This document shows positions 33,900-43,368 of a DNA stretch of 64,000 nt, piece by piece. Below the pieces are notes generated by a model. That model saw only the letters and a program-made list of their open reading frames with translations. It was not told the origin of the DNA and did no database searches. Each line of letters begins with the position of its first letter. Position 1 is the first letter of the stretch. A program made the translations under genes and the position numbers. Source of the stretch: Sphingomonas aerolata (GTDB lineage: Bacteria > Pseudomonadota > Alphaproteobacteria > Sphingomonadales > Sphingomonadaceae); NCBI RefSeq assembly GCF_003046295.1, contig NZ_PZZN01000003.1, forward strand, positions 682,001 to 746,000. Direction: 5' to 3'.

Positions 33900-35201
33900 A
33901 TGAACCTTGCCCTGCTTGGCTTCCTGATGGTCGCCACGTTCATGACGTTAATCATGACCAAGAAGATGACGCCGCTGGTCGCGCTGATCGTGATCCCCTC
34001 GATCTTCGGCGTCTTCGCCGGCGAGGCCGCGGGTCTCGGCCCGATGATGATCGACGGGATCAAGAACCTCGCGCCGACCGGCGTGATGCTGCTGTTCGCG
34101 ATCCTGTTCTTCTCGACGATGACCGATACCGGCCTGTTCGATCCGCTGGTCGGACGGCTGATCCGGATGGTGCACGGCGATCCGATGCGAATCCTGATCG
34201 GCACGGTCGTGCTGTGCGCGCTCGTCAGCCTCGATGGTGACGGCTCGACGACCTACATCATCACGATCGCCGCGCTGCTGCCGCTGTACAAGCGCTATGA
34301 CATGAACCGGCTGTATCTCGTCTGCCTGCTGATGACGACGAGCGGGATCATGAACCTGACGCCGTGGGGCGGGCCGACCGCACGCGCCGCGAGCGCGCTG
34401 AAGCTCGATCCCGCGACGCTGTTCCTGCCGCTCATTCCCGGCATGATCGCAGGGCTCGCCTTCCTCGTCGGGCTGGCGGTGTATTTCGGCCGCAAGGAGC
34501 GTGCGCGCATGGGCGAAGCGGGCATCACCGCGACCGACACGTTCACCGGCATGGCGGTGTCGCAATATCCCGAAGCGCGCCGGCCCAAGCTGATCTGGTT
34601 CAACGCCGCCCTCGTCGTCACGCTGCTGACGCTGCTGGTCTGGGGCATCCTGCCGCTGTCGGTGCTGATGATGCTCGCCTTCGCGATCGCGATGATCGTC
34701 AACTACCCCGGCGTCGCCGACCAGAAGGAACGCATCTCCGCGCATGCCGGCAACGTGCTCGCGGTGGTGTCGCTGATCTTCGCGGCGGGCATCTTCACCG
34801 GGATCCTCGGCGGCACCGGGATGGTCGAGGCGATGAGCAAGGCGGTGGTCGGCGTGATCCCGCCGGCGATGGGCCCCTATATGGCGCCGATCACCGCAGC
34901 GCTCAGCCTGCCCTTCACCTTCTTCATCTCGAACGACGCCTTCTATTTCGGGATGCTGCCGATCCTCGCCGAGGCGGGCGCGCATTACGGCGTCGCACCC
35001 GAGGCGATCGCGCGCGCGTCGCTGATGGGCCAGCCGGTCCATCTGCTCAGCCCGCTGGTGCCGTCGACCTATCTGCTCGTCAGCCTGGTCGGGATCGATC
35101 TGGCGGATCATCAGCGGTTCACGCTTGTGCCGGCGATCCTGGTCTGCGCGGTGATGACGGTGGTGGGCATGATCGCGCTCGCCTTCCCGTTCGTCGCCTG
35201 A
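33900..35201 (+). CDS. citrate-metal:proton symporter, CitMHS family
   Basis: A 433-aa inner-membrane carrier with about 12 spans. CitMHS landmarks are LVSLDGDGSTTYIITIAALL, MTTSGIMNLTPWGGPTARAA, ILGGTGMVEAMSKAVV and SNDAFYFGMLPILAEAG; the paired DGDGST and NLTPWGGPT loops are the substrate region. CitMHS proteins import citrate as its complex with Mg2+ or Ca2+ and related cations. The gene follows the porin after a repeat element and is the probable inner-membrane step of the unit sensed by the TctDE-like system. ATG 33900 is preceded by AGGACG. Confidence 0.93.
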   Translation: MNLALLGFLMVATFMTLIMTKKMTPLVALIVIPSIFGVFAGEAAGLGPMMIDGIKNLAPTGVMLLFAILFFSTMTDTGLFDPLVGRLIRMVHGDPMRILIGTVVLCALVSLDGDGSTTYIITIAALLPLYKRYDMNRLYLVCLLMTTSGIMNLTPWGGPTARAASALKLDPATLFLPLIPGMIAGLAFLVGLAVYFGRKERARMGEAGITATDTFTGMAVSQYPEARRPKLIWFNAALVVTLLTLLVWGILPLSVLMMLAFAIAMIVNYPGVADQKERISAHAGNVLAVVSLIFAAGIFTGILGGTGMVEAMSKAVVGVIPPAMGPYMAPITAALSLPFTFFISNDAFYFGMLPILAEAGAHYGVAPEAIARASLMGQPVHLLSPLVPSTYLLVSLVGIDLADHQRFTLVPAILVCAVMTVVGMIALAFPFVA

Positions 35202-35267
35202 CCGGTCCGGCCGCCCGACGATGCCCCCCGCCATCCGCCCCCTGCTTCCCGCCACCGGAGACACCGC

Positions 35268-35921
35268 ATGACCCGTTCGCCGATCCCGCTCGTGCTGCTC
35301 CCCGCCATGGGCTGTGACGGGCGACTCTGGGCACGGCAGATCATGGATCTGGCCGCGCTCGCCGAGCCCGAGTTCCATGACCTGTCGCAGGACGACACGC
35401 TGTCGGCGATGGCCGCGCGCGTGCTCGCCAAGGCACCGCCGCGCTTCGCGGTGTCGGGGGTGAGCCTGGGGGGGTATGTCGCGATGGAGATGGTGCGGCA
35501 GGCGCCCGACCGGGTCCTGCGTGTCGCACTGTTCGGCACGCGCGCGTCGATGACGATGCGTCCGCGGACGGTCGACGGCCAGGGGCTGCTCGCGACCGCC
35601 CCGCATGCCGATCCGCGGCTGACCGCGATCGTGGCGGGCCCGGTGCAGGCGATGGCGGACCGGGTCGGCAAGCCGGTCTTCGAACGCCAGCAACGCGCGC
35701 TGCTCGAACGGCCCGACATCAGCGATGCGATCGCCGCGATCCACGTGCCGACGCTCGTCGCGGTCGGCGATCGCGACCGGATCTGCACGCCCGACGATGC
35801 GCGCGCGCTGGCCACGCTGATCGAGGGCGCGCGGTTCCACGAGCTGCGGGGCTGTGGTCATCTCGCCCCGCTCGAACGACCGGGTGAGGTCACCGCCCTG
35901 CTGCGCAACTGGTTGCGCTGA
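35268..35921 (+). CDS. alpha/beta hydrolase
   Basis: A 217-aa cytoplasmic alpha/beta hydrolase. Features are the oxyanion region LLPAMGCDGRLW, nucleophile elbow GVSLGG (Ser near residue 66), acidic residue in VAVGDRDRICTPDDA and the catalytic His in RGCGHLAPLERP. The lid domain is short. The substrate is unknown. The gene lies 67 bases behind the CitMHS gene and has CCGGAGAC before ATG 35268, so it may belong to the same transcription unit. It could hydrolyse an ester form of the transported acid, but that is speculation. Confidence 0.83.
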   Translation: MTRSPIPLVLLPAMGCDGRLWARQIMDLAALAEPEFHDLSQDDTLSAMAARVLAKAPPRFAVSGVSLGGYVAMEMVRQAPDRVLRVALFGTRASMTMRPRTVDGQGLLATAPHADPRLTAIVAGPVQAMADRVGKPVFERQQRALLERPDISDAIAAIHVPTLVAVGDRDRICTPDDARALATLIEGARFHELRGCGHLAPLERPGEVTALLRNWLR

Positions 35922-36042
35922 CACACGCGGCGGGTGTCCGAACAAAATGCGATCATGTTGATGCAGGTTGATAGGAATGGCGGGACATTCGCGCCGCCCG
36001 ACCGCGTTGATGCTCGCCGATACCGGCTAGGAGAGAGCAGAC

Positions 36043-36423
36043 ATGGCCGTCAAATTTGCAGGAACGATGAACGCGATCAATCGCGGTCTCGACGCGACGA
36101 AGCCCGCCAAGGGCGCCGACATGGTCGAGGATTGGGAAGCCGCACTCGCCGATATCGAGACACCCGGCGCCAAGGGCATTCTTCGCGACCTGGCATCGCT
36201 GCGCAAGCAGCTCGAGAAGGACGCGCCGGACGCCGACCGCGTCCATGCGCTGCTGCACCGGCTTGGTGCCGCGACGACCAAGATCGCGGAAAAGGCTGAC
36301 ACGTCGCAGGACAAGCTGCGTGCGCTCGGCGAGGCACTGACCGAGGCGGGCGAGGATAGCCCGGACGAGGAAGAGGACGTCGCAGCAGCCGCAAGCCCGA
36401 AGCGCGCGCGCAAGAAGGCCTGA
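36043..36423 (+). CDS. conserved-type hypothetical protein, helical, 126 aa
   Basis: A 126-aa soluble, all-helical protein with a basic tail. It contains MAVKFAGTMNAINRGLDATK, IETPGAKGILRDLASLRKQL and HALLHRLGAATTKIAEKADT, then an acidic stretch (EDSPDEEEDV) and an Ala/Lys end (SPKRARKKA). AGGAGAGAG precedes ATG 36043. I know no function; the helical heptads suggest a scaffold or nucleoid-type small protein. A strong terminator follows it. Confidence 0.75.
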   Translation: MAVKFAGTMNAINRGLDATKPAKGADMVEDWEAALADIETPGAKGILRDLASLRKQLEKDAPDADRVHALLHRLGAATTKIAEKADTSQDKLRALGEALTEAGEDSPDEEEDVAAAASPKRARKKA

Positions 36424-36429
36424 GGTTCA

Positions 36430-36466
36430 GGCGCGGGCCGGCACGTCAGCCAGCCCGCGCCTTTTT
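36430..36466 (+). terminator. rho-independent terminator
   Basis: GGCGCGGGC at 36430-36438 pairs with GCCCGCGCC at 36453-36461, followed by TTTTT. It ends the 126-aa hypothetical gene and separates it from the convergent GH43 gene. Confidence 0.88.
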
Positions 36467-36518
36467 CTTATTCCGGCATCACGCCCGCAACAATGACTCG
36501 CAGCGGTGCCACGCGAGA

Positions 36519-38186
36519 TCAGCGCGTCCAGGCATAGGGGCCGACGAGCGTCCCGACGAAGCCGCCCGCCATCCGGGTGCTCAGGAACCGGACGTCGACA
36601 TCTGATGCGAGCGTGCGAGGCGTTGCGCCGGTCGTGTAGCTGAAGCGCATCGTGCCACCGGTGGCGTCGATCGTCAGCGTGACCGGGCCCGCCGGATCGA
36701 CCGGCGCGCTTGCGACGAGCTGCTCCTTGCCTTCCTGCGTCGTATAGAGAGCCACGACGGGTTTCTCCGCTATCCGCGTCAGCCCGAAGAAGAGATGTGC
36801 CTTGTCGCTCTGCATCGCGGCTAGGCCGGCACGATCACCGGTTTTCGGCGAAAATCGCAGCGTGGTCGAGATCGTCGCGTCGTGATGCTGCTGGCGCCGG
36901 CCGACGAAGGCGGGAACGCCCGCGAGATCGCCCATCGGCGCGCCCCGGCCGAGCACGAGCTCTCCACCAGTGAGGCGATAAAAGGGTGCCTTGGGGGTGC
37001 GGACACCGACCCATTGCATCGCCAGACGATCGCCATCGAACTCGTCGACATAGGAAAAGGCGCCAGCCGTCGGCACGGGTGCCGGGCGTTGCCCAGGCAA
37101 TCTGGGCGACGCTGCGACTTCGGGAACGCGCTGCCCCTTGGGCAGGATGATCGGCCAGCCATCCTTCCACGTCACGGGAAGCAGGAACGTTTCGCGTCCG
37201 ATATTATAATAGTCGCCCGAATAGGGCCGGACCGCGAGGAAGGTCGCCCACCACTCGCCAGTCTGAGTCTGGACCAGCTCGGCATGCCCCGCCGATGTGA
37301 TCGGCCGCGACCTCGCGGGGTCGAGATCACGCTGCGTCAGTATGGGGTTGCCGGCATAGGGCTCATAGCGGCCGCGCAGTGTCCGCGACCGGAGCACGAC
37401 CTGAGAATGGTTGACGCTCGTGCCGCCCTCCGCGGCGGTCAGATAATACCAGCCATCCTTGCGGAAGATGTGCGGTCCTTCGATCCACACCGGCTTTTTC
37501 GACAGGTCGACACCGCCATTGACGAGCTGCGTGCTCTCGCCGACCATCTGCCCCTTGCGCCAGTCATATTCCTGGATCCAGATCGCCCGGTGCCCGTCAT
37601 AGCGCGGGGGTTCGGCGGGGGCGCGGTTGTTGACGATATAGGCCTTGTCGCCTTCCCAGAAGATCGAGGGGTCGATGCCCTCGAACGGCAGCCAGATCGG
37701 GGCGGACCAGGGGCCGGCCGGATTGCGCGCGGTGATGACGAAATTGCCTTTGCACTCGACGCAGGTGTTGACGATGTAGAAGACGCCATCGTGATAGGAG
37801 ATGTCGGGCGCAAACACCGCCTGCGACGTCCGCATGCCGGTGAAGTCGAGCTGATCGGGGCGGTCGATCGCGTTGCCGATCTGAGTCCAGTTCACGAGGT
37901 CGCGCGAATGGAAGACCGGCAGTCCGGGGAAATGCGCGAACGACGAATTGACGAGATAATAGTCCTCGCCCACCCGGGTGACCGACGGATCGGGATAATA
38001 GCCCGACAGGATTGGGTTGCGATACTGGTTGCGCTGCAACGGTGCCGCGCCGGGCGACCGCCCCTCATAGCTGAAACGGCTGAACCGGGGCGATGCGTCG
38101 GACGGCGCAGCGGCGGTCTGCGCCGGGCTGCCCTGCGCGACGCTGGTGCCGGCGAGCGCGATGAGAGCGAGGGTGAGGATGCGCAT
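36519..38186 (-). CDS. glycoside hydrolase family 43 enzyme (xylosidase/arabinofuranosidase type)
   Basis: A 555-aa exported glycosidase. ATG 38186 has AAGGATT upstream and starts a signal peptide (LTLALIALAGTSVAQG). The five-bladed propeller of GH43 is clear: NPILSGYYPDPSVTRVG with general base Asp66, the pKa-tuning Asp in FEGIDPSIFWEGDK, and the acid Glu in VWIEGPHIFRKDGWYYL. The C-terminal 190 residues form a beta-sandwich of the GH43_C2 type (FVGRRQQHHDATISTTLRF). Family members release xylose or arabinose from hemicellulose oligosaccharides; the exact substrate cannot be told from sequence. It is downstream of a TonB-dependent receptor in the same direction. Confidence 0.9.
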   Translation of the reverse strand: MRILTLALIALAGTSVAQGSPAQTAAAPSDASPRFSRFSYEGRSPGAAPLQRNQYRNPILSGYYPDPSVTRVGEDYYLVNSSFAHFPGLPVFHSRDLVNWTQIGNAIDRPDQLDFTGMRTSQAVFAPDISYHDGVFYIVNTCVECKGNFVITARNPAGPWSAPIWLPFEGIDPSIFWEGDKAYIVNNRAPAEPPRYDGHRAIWIQEYDWRKGQMVGESTQLVNGGVDLSKKPVWIEGPHIFRKDGWYYLTAAEGGTSVNHSQVVLRSRTLRGRYEPYAGNPILTQRDLDPARSRPITSAGHAELVQTQTGEWWATFLAVRPYSGDYYNIGRETFLLPVTWKDGWPIILPKGQRVPEVAASPRLPGQRPAPVPTAGAFSYVDEFDGDRLAMQWVGVRTPKAPFYRLTGGELVLGRGAPMGDLAGVPAFVGRRQQHHDATISTTLRFSPKTGDRAGLAAMQSDKAHLFFGLTRIAEKPVVALYTTQEGKEQLVASAPVDPAGPVTLTIDATGGTMRFSYTTGATPRTLASDVDVRFLSTRMAGGFVGTLVGPYAWTR

Positions 38187-38296
38187 GAGGGGGAATCCTT
38201 TGTCCGGGGCGGGCGGCGGTACCAAAACTGGGTCGTTCGTGTCCTTCGACGGCTGCCGGGACGATCGCGCAGTGGCGACCGTCCCGACCGTCGGTC

Positions 38297-41200
38297 CTAG
38301 AAGGTGCCGCGCAGGCCGATCAGGAACTGACGACCCGGCTTATACTGCGTGAAGGTCGCATTCTCGAACTGGAAATAGGACCGCAGCGTCGCGTCGGTGA
38401 AGTTCGACACGTTGACCGTCAGCTGCGGTGCGCCCGCCAGGCCGAAGATCTTGTCGAGATCGAACGACGACGAGAAGTCGTAGGTCGTATAGTCCGTCCC
38501 GAACAGCGCCGCCGCCGGGATACCGTTCTGCGCCGCGCCGCTATTCTGTGCGCCCTGACGCGAGGTCGTCGCCACCCGGAGCATCACGCCGTTCTTCTCG
38601 TAGAAGCCGGTGATGTTGTAGGTGAAGGGCGACACGCCGAACGCCGTTGCCGGGCCATCGCTGCGCTGGTCGACGATCGTCGCATTGGCATTGAAGCCGA
38701 AGCCCGTGACGCCGATCATCCGGGTCAGGAAGTCGAGCGGCTGGACCCACTGGAATTCGAGGCCGTTGATCGTCAGCTTGTTGGGGACGTTGACCTGCGA
38801 CGTGACCTGGACCTGCGCGACGCCGGGGCCGCCGCGCGACTGGATCGCGAACTGCTGGTTGGCGTTGAGCGTGTCGAAGGTGATGCCGTATTGCGCCAGC
38901 GCCGCGAACGGCACGGTGTTGATCGCGGTATTGGTGAACCCCTCGATCGACTTGCGGAACGCGTTGAAGCTGACGACGCCTTCACGGCCGGTATAATATT
39001 CGAAACCGAGGTCGAGGTTCGTCGACATATACGGCTTGAGCGCCGGGTTGCCGATGTTCGCCTGATCCGCCGACGGCGCACCGAAGTTGACCCCGGGAAG
39101 CTGCGCCGAGGGGTCCGGACGCGTCATCGTACGCGAGCCGGCGACACGCACCACCGCCTGGTCGCCAAGGTCATAGGCGAAGGTCGCAGCGGGAAGCCAT
39201 TTGGAATAGACGTTGCGCGTCGACACCTCGCTGACGATATTCACGTAACGGCTGCCGTCGGGCAAGCTCGCGCCCGTGCTGGTCGTGTTGCGCGGATCCG
39301 GCAGCGAGACGCGGCCTGTGATCGTCTGGATCGTGTTGACGTAGCGTACACCGACATTGAACCGCAGCGTGTTGTCGCCGATCTGCTGCGCGCCGTTGAG
39401 CGTGGCGAAGGCGGATTTTACGACCTCGCGGATCGCACCGCCGCTGGCGCCGGTGTTGGCAGCCCCCGTTTCGGGCGCCGCGTCGTGGAAGCTGTCATAG
39501 TTGGTGGCGGCGGCAAAGGCCGGCCAGTCGACCGTGACGAACCCTGCCGGGCCGGGCTTCAGATAGCCGGGCACCGCCGCATTGGGGACCAGCGAGCCGC
39601 CATAGCTGACCGGCCCCGCCAGGCCGGTGGTCGCGCCCGTGCCATAGCCGGGATAGCTCGGATAGCCCGCCGGCGCGGCGCCGGGGGCGTCGAGGCCTGC
39701 GCAGGGCGGCTGGGTGTTGGGCGATGCGACGAACACGTTGGGATTGTTGCCGCAGACGGCATTCTGCCACGCCTGGCTGTTGTCGAACCCGCGGATCCGC
39801 CGCGACACGTCGTCGAACGCGCCGCCGATCTTGAGGTTGAGCGCCTTGCCGCCCCAGGTCAGATCGCCACGCGCGCCCTTGCTCTTGTTGAGACGCCGCT
39901 CGTCCTGGATGCCGACCCGGCTGCCCGCGTTCCAGCCGAAATTCGCGGGATCGTTGAGATCGAGCCCGCTCTGGATCGTCGGGATCCCGCCGGTGTTGCT
40001 GTAGGTGACGGTATTGCCGACGCCGAGCGGGGTGGTGAGGCCCACGGTCGGACTCTCACGGTGGAAGGTCGACCGCGCATAATTGCCCTGCAGCGAGGCA
40101 TTGAGCGTCGGCGAGATCTCCCATTCGCCGCCCGGGTTGATGCTGACCAGCTTGGTCGTCTCGGTATAGGGGCGGAATTCGTTGAAGAACTGCGCGTTTG
40201 CAAACGTGCCGCCGGTCACGACGCACCCGATCGTGCAATCGGGATTGTCGAAGGTCAGGTTGGTCGGAATGATCGCGCCGTTGCGGACGATCCAGGCCAT
40301 GTTCTCGCGGGTGAGTTCGTTCTTCTTGTAGCCGTACAAACCATCGATGTAGAAATGCAGCGCATCGGTCGGCTGCCATTCGGTGCTGACAATCGCGTTG
40401 ATCCGGTCGCGCGGGCCGCGGATGCTGGTCGTGCGACCGAGCCGCGGGAGCAGCGCATTGTCGATCTGCTGGATCGTCGCGCCCGGGTTGTTCGCGAGCA
40501 GAAACGCCCGGTCGATCGGCGTCCCCGCGACCAGCCCGGCGCCGGCGCCGGCGGGCACCACCGCCGGGATCGTCCAGTTGCCGCCGCCAGTCGTGTTGCA
40601 GCCCGACGTGGCGCCGCACTGCGCCGCGGTCAGCGCCGGATTGGTATAGCCAATCGTCTCGAACCCGCGCGTATCGGTGAACAGCCTTTGTGCCGACACG
40701 CCGGCCAGGATCCCGAACGTGTCGGTCCGCCAGCTGCCGATCAGCGCGCCGCGCGCGCCGATCCGGTCTTCGGGCGACTGGCGCGTACCCTGGACGTTAT
40801 AGTTCAGGAATCCGGTCGCGCGGTCGAGCGGACGTGCCGAGCGCAGATCGATATTGCCCGCCGCGCCGCCCTCGAGCAGGTCGGCGGTATAGCTCTTGTT
40901 GACGGTCAGCTTGGTGAACAATTCGGTCGGGAAGAAGCTCAGGTCGACCGAGCGGTCCGTACCCTGCGCGTCGGTCGCGCCCGACGACGCGACGGCGATC
41001 GTCGCGCCGTTGAGCGTCACGTTGGTGAAGTTCGATCCGAGCCCGCGGATCGCGACATTGGTCCCCTCACCCGTCACGTCGCGCGTGATCGTGATGCCGG
41101 GAATGCGGTTGAAGGATTCGGCGATGTTGGTGTCGGGAAACTTACCGATATCCTCGGCAAAGATCGAATCGGTGAAGCCGGTCGACGCGCGCTTGGCATC

Positions 41201-41443
41201 GGTCGACTTGGCGAGGCTCGACCGGTAGCCGGTGACGACGATGTCCTCGCTGGGCGTGCCCTGCGTGTCCTCGGTCTGCGGCGCGGGCGGCGTTGCCGGG
41301 GCTGGATCCTGACCATTGTCCGGCACCTGCTCCTGCGGCGGCGGCACCGTCTGCGCCAGCGCGATCGACGGCGCCAACACGGTCAATGTGGTAGCGCACA
41401 ACAAGGCTGCACGCGTCAAACGCGCCGGTCGAAATGCCTTCAT
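38297..41443 (-). CDS. TonB-dependent receptor, probably for hemicellulose oligosaccharides
   Basis: A 1,048-aa outer-membrane receptor. The signal peptide ends at SIALAQ (about residue 30) and is followed by a Pro-rich linker and the TonB-box-like EDIVVTGYRSSL. The plug at about 70-200 has FPDTNIAESFNRIPGITITR and IRGLGSNFTNVTLNG. The barrel ends with RQFLIGLRGTF, a proper C-terminal Phe. Length and motifs fit the Xanthomonas/Caulobacter subclass that takes up carbohydrates. Linkage with GH43 suggests arabino- or xylo-oligosaccharides as substrate. ATG 41443 is preceded by AGAGAGGACC. Confidence 0.93.
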   Translation of the reverse strand: MKAFRPARLTRAALLCATTLTVLAPSIALAQTVPPPQEQVPDNGQDPAPATPPAPQTEDTQGTPSEDIVVTGYRSSLAKSTDAKRASTGFTDSIFAEDIGKFPDTNIAESFNRIPGITITRDVTGEGTNVAIRGLGSNFTNVTLNGATIAVASSGATDAQGTDRSVDLSFFPTELFTKLTVNKSYTADLLEGGAAGNIDLRSARPLDRATGFLNYNVQGTRQSPEDRIGARGALIGSWRTDTFGILAGVSAQRLFTDTRGFETIGYTNPALTAAQCGATSGCNTTGGGNWTIPAVVPAGAGAGLVAGTPIDRAFLLANNPGATIQQIDNALLPRLGRTTSIRGPRDRINAIVSTEWQPTDALHFYIDGLYGYKKNELTRENMAWIVRNGAIIPTNLTFDNPDCTIGCVVTGGTFANAQFFNEFRPYTETTKLVSINPGGEWEISPTLNASLQGNYARSTFHRESPTVGLTTPLGVGNTVTYSNTGGIPTIQSGLDLNDPANFGWNAGSRVGIQDERRLNKSKGARGDLTWGGKALNLKIGGAFDDVSRRIRGFDNSQAWQNAVCGNNPNVFVASPNTQPPCAGLDAPGAAPAGYPSYPGYGTGATTGLAGPVSYGGSLVPNAAVPGYLKPGPAGFVTVDWPAFAAATNYDSFHDAAPETGAANTGASGGAIREVVKSAFATLNGAQQIGDNTLRFNVGVRYVNTIQTITGRVSLPDPRNTTSTGASLPDGSRYVNIVSEVSTRNVYSKWLPAATFAYDLGDQAVVRVAGSRTMTRPDPSAQLPGVNFGAPSADQANIGNPALKPYMSTNLDLGFEYYTGREGVVSFNAFRKSIEGFTNTAINTVPFAALAQYGITFDTLNANQQFAIQSRGGPGVAQVQVTSQVNVPNKLTINGLEFQWVQPLDFLTRMIGVTGFGFNANATIVDQRSDGPATAFGVSPFTYNITGFYEKNGVMLRVATTSRQGAQNSGAAQNGIPAAALFGTDYTTYDFSSSFDLDKIFGLAGAPQLTVNVSNFTDATLRSYFQFENATFTQYKPGRQFLIGLRGTF

Positions 41444-42002
41444 GATCAGGGTCCTCTCTATGGGGTCGTCGCCGTTCGTTGCGGCATACGAAGTCAGTAC
41501 TGGGGCGCGGAAAGCGGGTCCCGGTTTGGCTAAAACGTGGTGCTGTTTGCGTATTTGATCAGCCGGTAGGCGCGGAGGGCTACCCGAGCTGACTCAGGGG
41601 AAGCGCCGTAGCGGCACGCCTGCCTGGGGCATCCGCCGGCCGATCTGGCGGCCGCGACATTGGCCGGACACTTTCATGGTCACTCATCCTATCCCTCATG
41701 AAACCGTCTGACGCAGTCTAATGTTACCGGTATCTCGCCATGATTGGTTAGCGAGTCAAGCCGGTTTTGGTTTGGCCAATCCTTTAAGATCTCCCCAGAG
41801 ACCGCGAGCACGTCGGATAGGGCGGTCCGTGGTGCATTTTGTCCTCAAAGGTTGCCCGCTGCCGCCGGTAAGGGAAGGCCGTAGGCACGCTGCCGCTATT
41901 CCGCGTTGACGCAGTGCAGCATAAAACCTACCAGCGCGCGCTCCCGAAATGCTAAGCCCGACCAGGCGCGGCCTTGCCCAGCGCCGGAGGCGCCGCTTTC
42001 CC
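41444..42002. other. 559-base divergent intergenic region
   Basis: The gap between the TonB-dependent receptor (-) and the helicase gene (+) holds no convincing gene; short frames here lack ribosome-binding sites. It must contain the promoters of both. A TTGACT reads toward the receptor at about 41,758-41,753 (minus strand), close to the operator-like palindrome at 41722. Confidence 0.5.
41722..41735. promoter_or_regulatory. LacI-type operator-like palindrome upstream of the receptor gene
   Basis: TGTTACCGGTATCT has a central ACCGGT and the CG-centred half-sites usual for LacI/GalR-family operators, with two mismatches between arms. It lies 280 bases before the receptor start. LacI-type regulators often control such sugar receptor loci, but no LacI gene is in the window. 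Confidence 0.35.
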
Positions 42003-43287
42003 ATGACCACGACCTTCGCTGACCTCGCTCTGGCGCCCTTCCTGCTCGAGGCGCTCGCCGAACAGGGCTATGCCCACCCGACCCCGATCCAGGCGCAGTC
42101 GATCCCGCAGCTGCTGCAGGGCCGCGACATGCTCGGCATGGCGCAGACCGGCACGGGCAAGACCGCCGCGTTTCGTGCTCCCGCTGCTCCACCGGCTCGC
42201 CGCCGATCCCCGCCCTGCCCCCAGGGGCGGCGCGCGCATCCTCGTCCTCGCGCCGACGCGCGAGCTCGTGTCGCAGATCGCCGCCGGGTTCGAGAGCTTC
42301 GGCCGCCATCTGAAGCCGAGCGTGATGACGATCTTCGGCGGCGTCAGCCAGTTCCACCAGGTCAAGGCGCTCGAGGCGGGCGTCGACATCATCGTCGCGG
42401 CGCCCGGCCGTCTGCTCGATCTGGTCGAACAGGGGCTTTGCGACCTGTCGGCGCTCGAGGCGCTGGTGCTCGACGAGGCCGACCAGATGCTCGACATGGG
42501 CTTTGCCAAGCCGATCGAGCGGATCGTCGCGACCTTGCCCGCGGACCGGCACACGCTGCTGTTCTCGGCGACGATGCCAAAGTCGATCGCGACGCTGGCC
42601 GACAGCCTGCTGCGCGATCCGGCGAAGGTCGAGATCGCCCCGCCCTCGACCACGGTCGACCGGATCGAGCAGTCGGTGATGTTCCTCGATGCCGCAAACA
42701 AGAAGGATGCGCTGCTCGCGCTGCTGCGCACGCCCGACATCGGTCAGGCGGTCGTGTTCACGCTCCAGAAGAACATCGCCAACGACGTCTGTGCGTTCAT
42801 CGGCGAAGCGGGGATCACCGCCGAGGCGCTGCACGGCAACAAGTCGCAGGGTCAGCGCGAGCGCGCGCTCGACGCGTTCCGTGCCGGCACCGTCCAGGTG
42901 CTCGTCGCGACCGACATCGCGGCACGCGGGATCGACGTCGACACGGTGACTCACGTCTTCAATCACGACCTGCCGAGCCTGCCCGAAAGCTATGTCCACC
43001 GGATCGGCCGGACCGGACGTGCGGGCCGCAGTGGTTTCGCGGTCACGCTTTGCGACGCCGAACAGCGCGCATGGCTCCACGACGTCGAGCGCGAGATCGG
43101 GCGGACGCTGACCGTGCACGACGATCACGAATGGCATTGCGAAGTCGCGCGTCACTCGACCAAGCGTGCGCCGGTGCTGGGCGGTGGCCCGGTCAAGCAG
43201 GTCAAGGCGCCCAAGCCGCCGCGCGAGCGCAAGGTGTGGACCGAGGAAGAGAAGCTCGCCGCGCGTATGGCCGCCCAGGCCGCCTGA
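42003..43287 (+). pseudogene. DEAD-box RNA helicase (RhlE-like) with a one-base frameshift
   Basis: The gene starts at ATG 42003 with [20 protein letters not shown], the Q motif [11 protein letters not shown] and Walker [12 protein letters not shown]. At 42171-42173 a run TTT replaces the expected TTC-G reading and shifts the frame by one base. The rest continues in the next frame: [60 protein letters not shown] and [13 protein letters not shown], ending at 43287. All helicase motifs are present across the two frames and total length (about 428 aa) is normal. As read, the product would lack most of its core. A true mutation or a single-base sequence error in a homopolymer fit equally well. 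Alphaproteobacteria usually carry several paralogues, so loss may be tolerated. Confidence 0.85.
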
Positions 43288-43368
43288 CCGCGGGGCACCG
43301 TGTCGACCCCGTCGTGACGGCGGGGGCGACGCATGGTCATTCCCCGGTTTGCGGCTTAGGCTGCCGCG

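Noticed and set aside
33948..35945. A 665-codon minus-strand frame opposite the CitMHS carrier and hydrolase
   Set aside because: Spans two real genes in antisense, His/Arg/Asp-rich and without recognisable domains.
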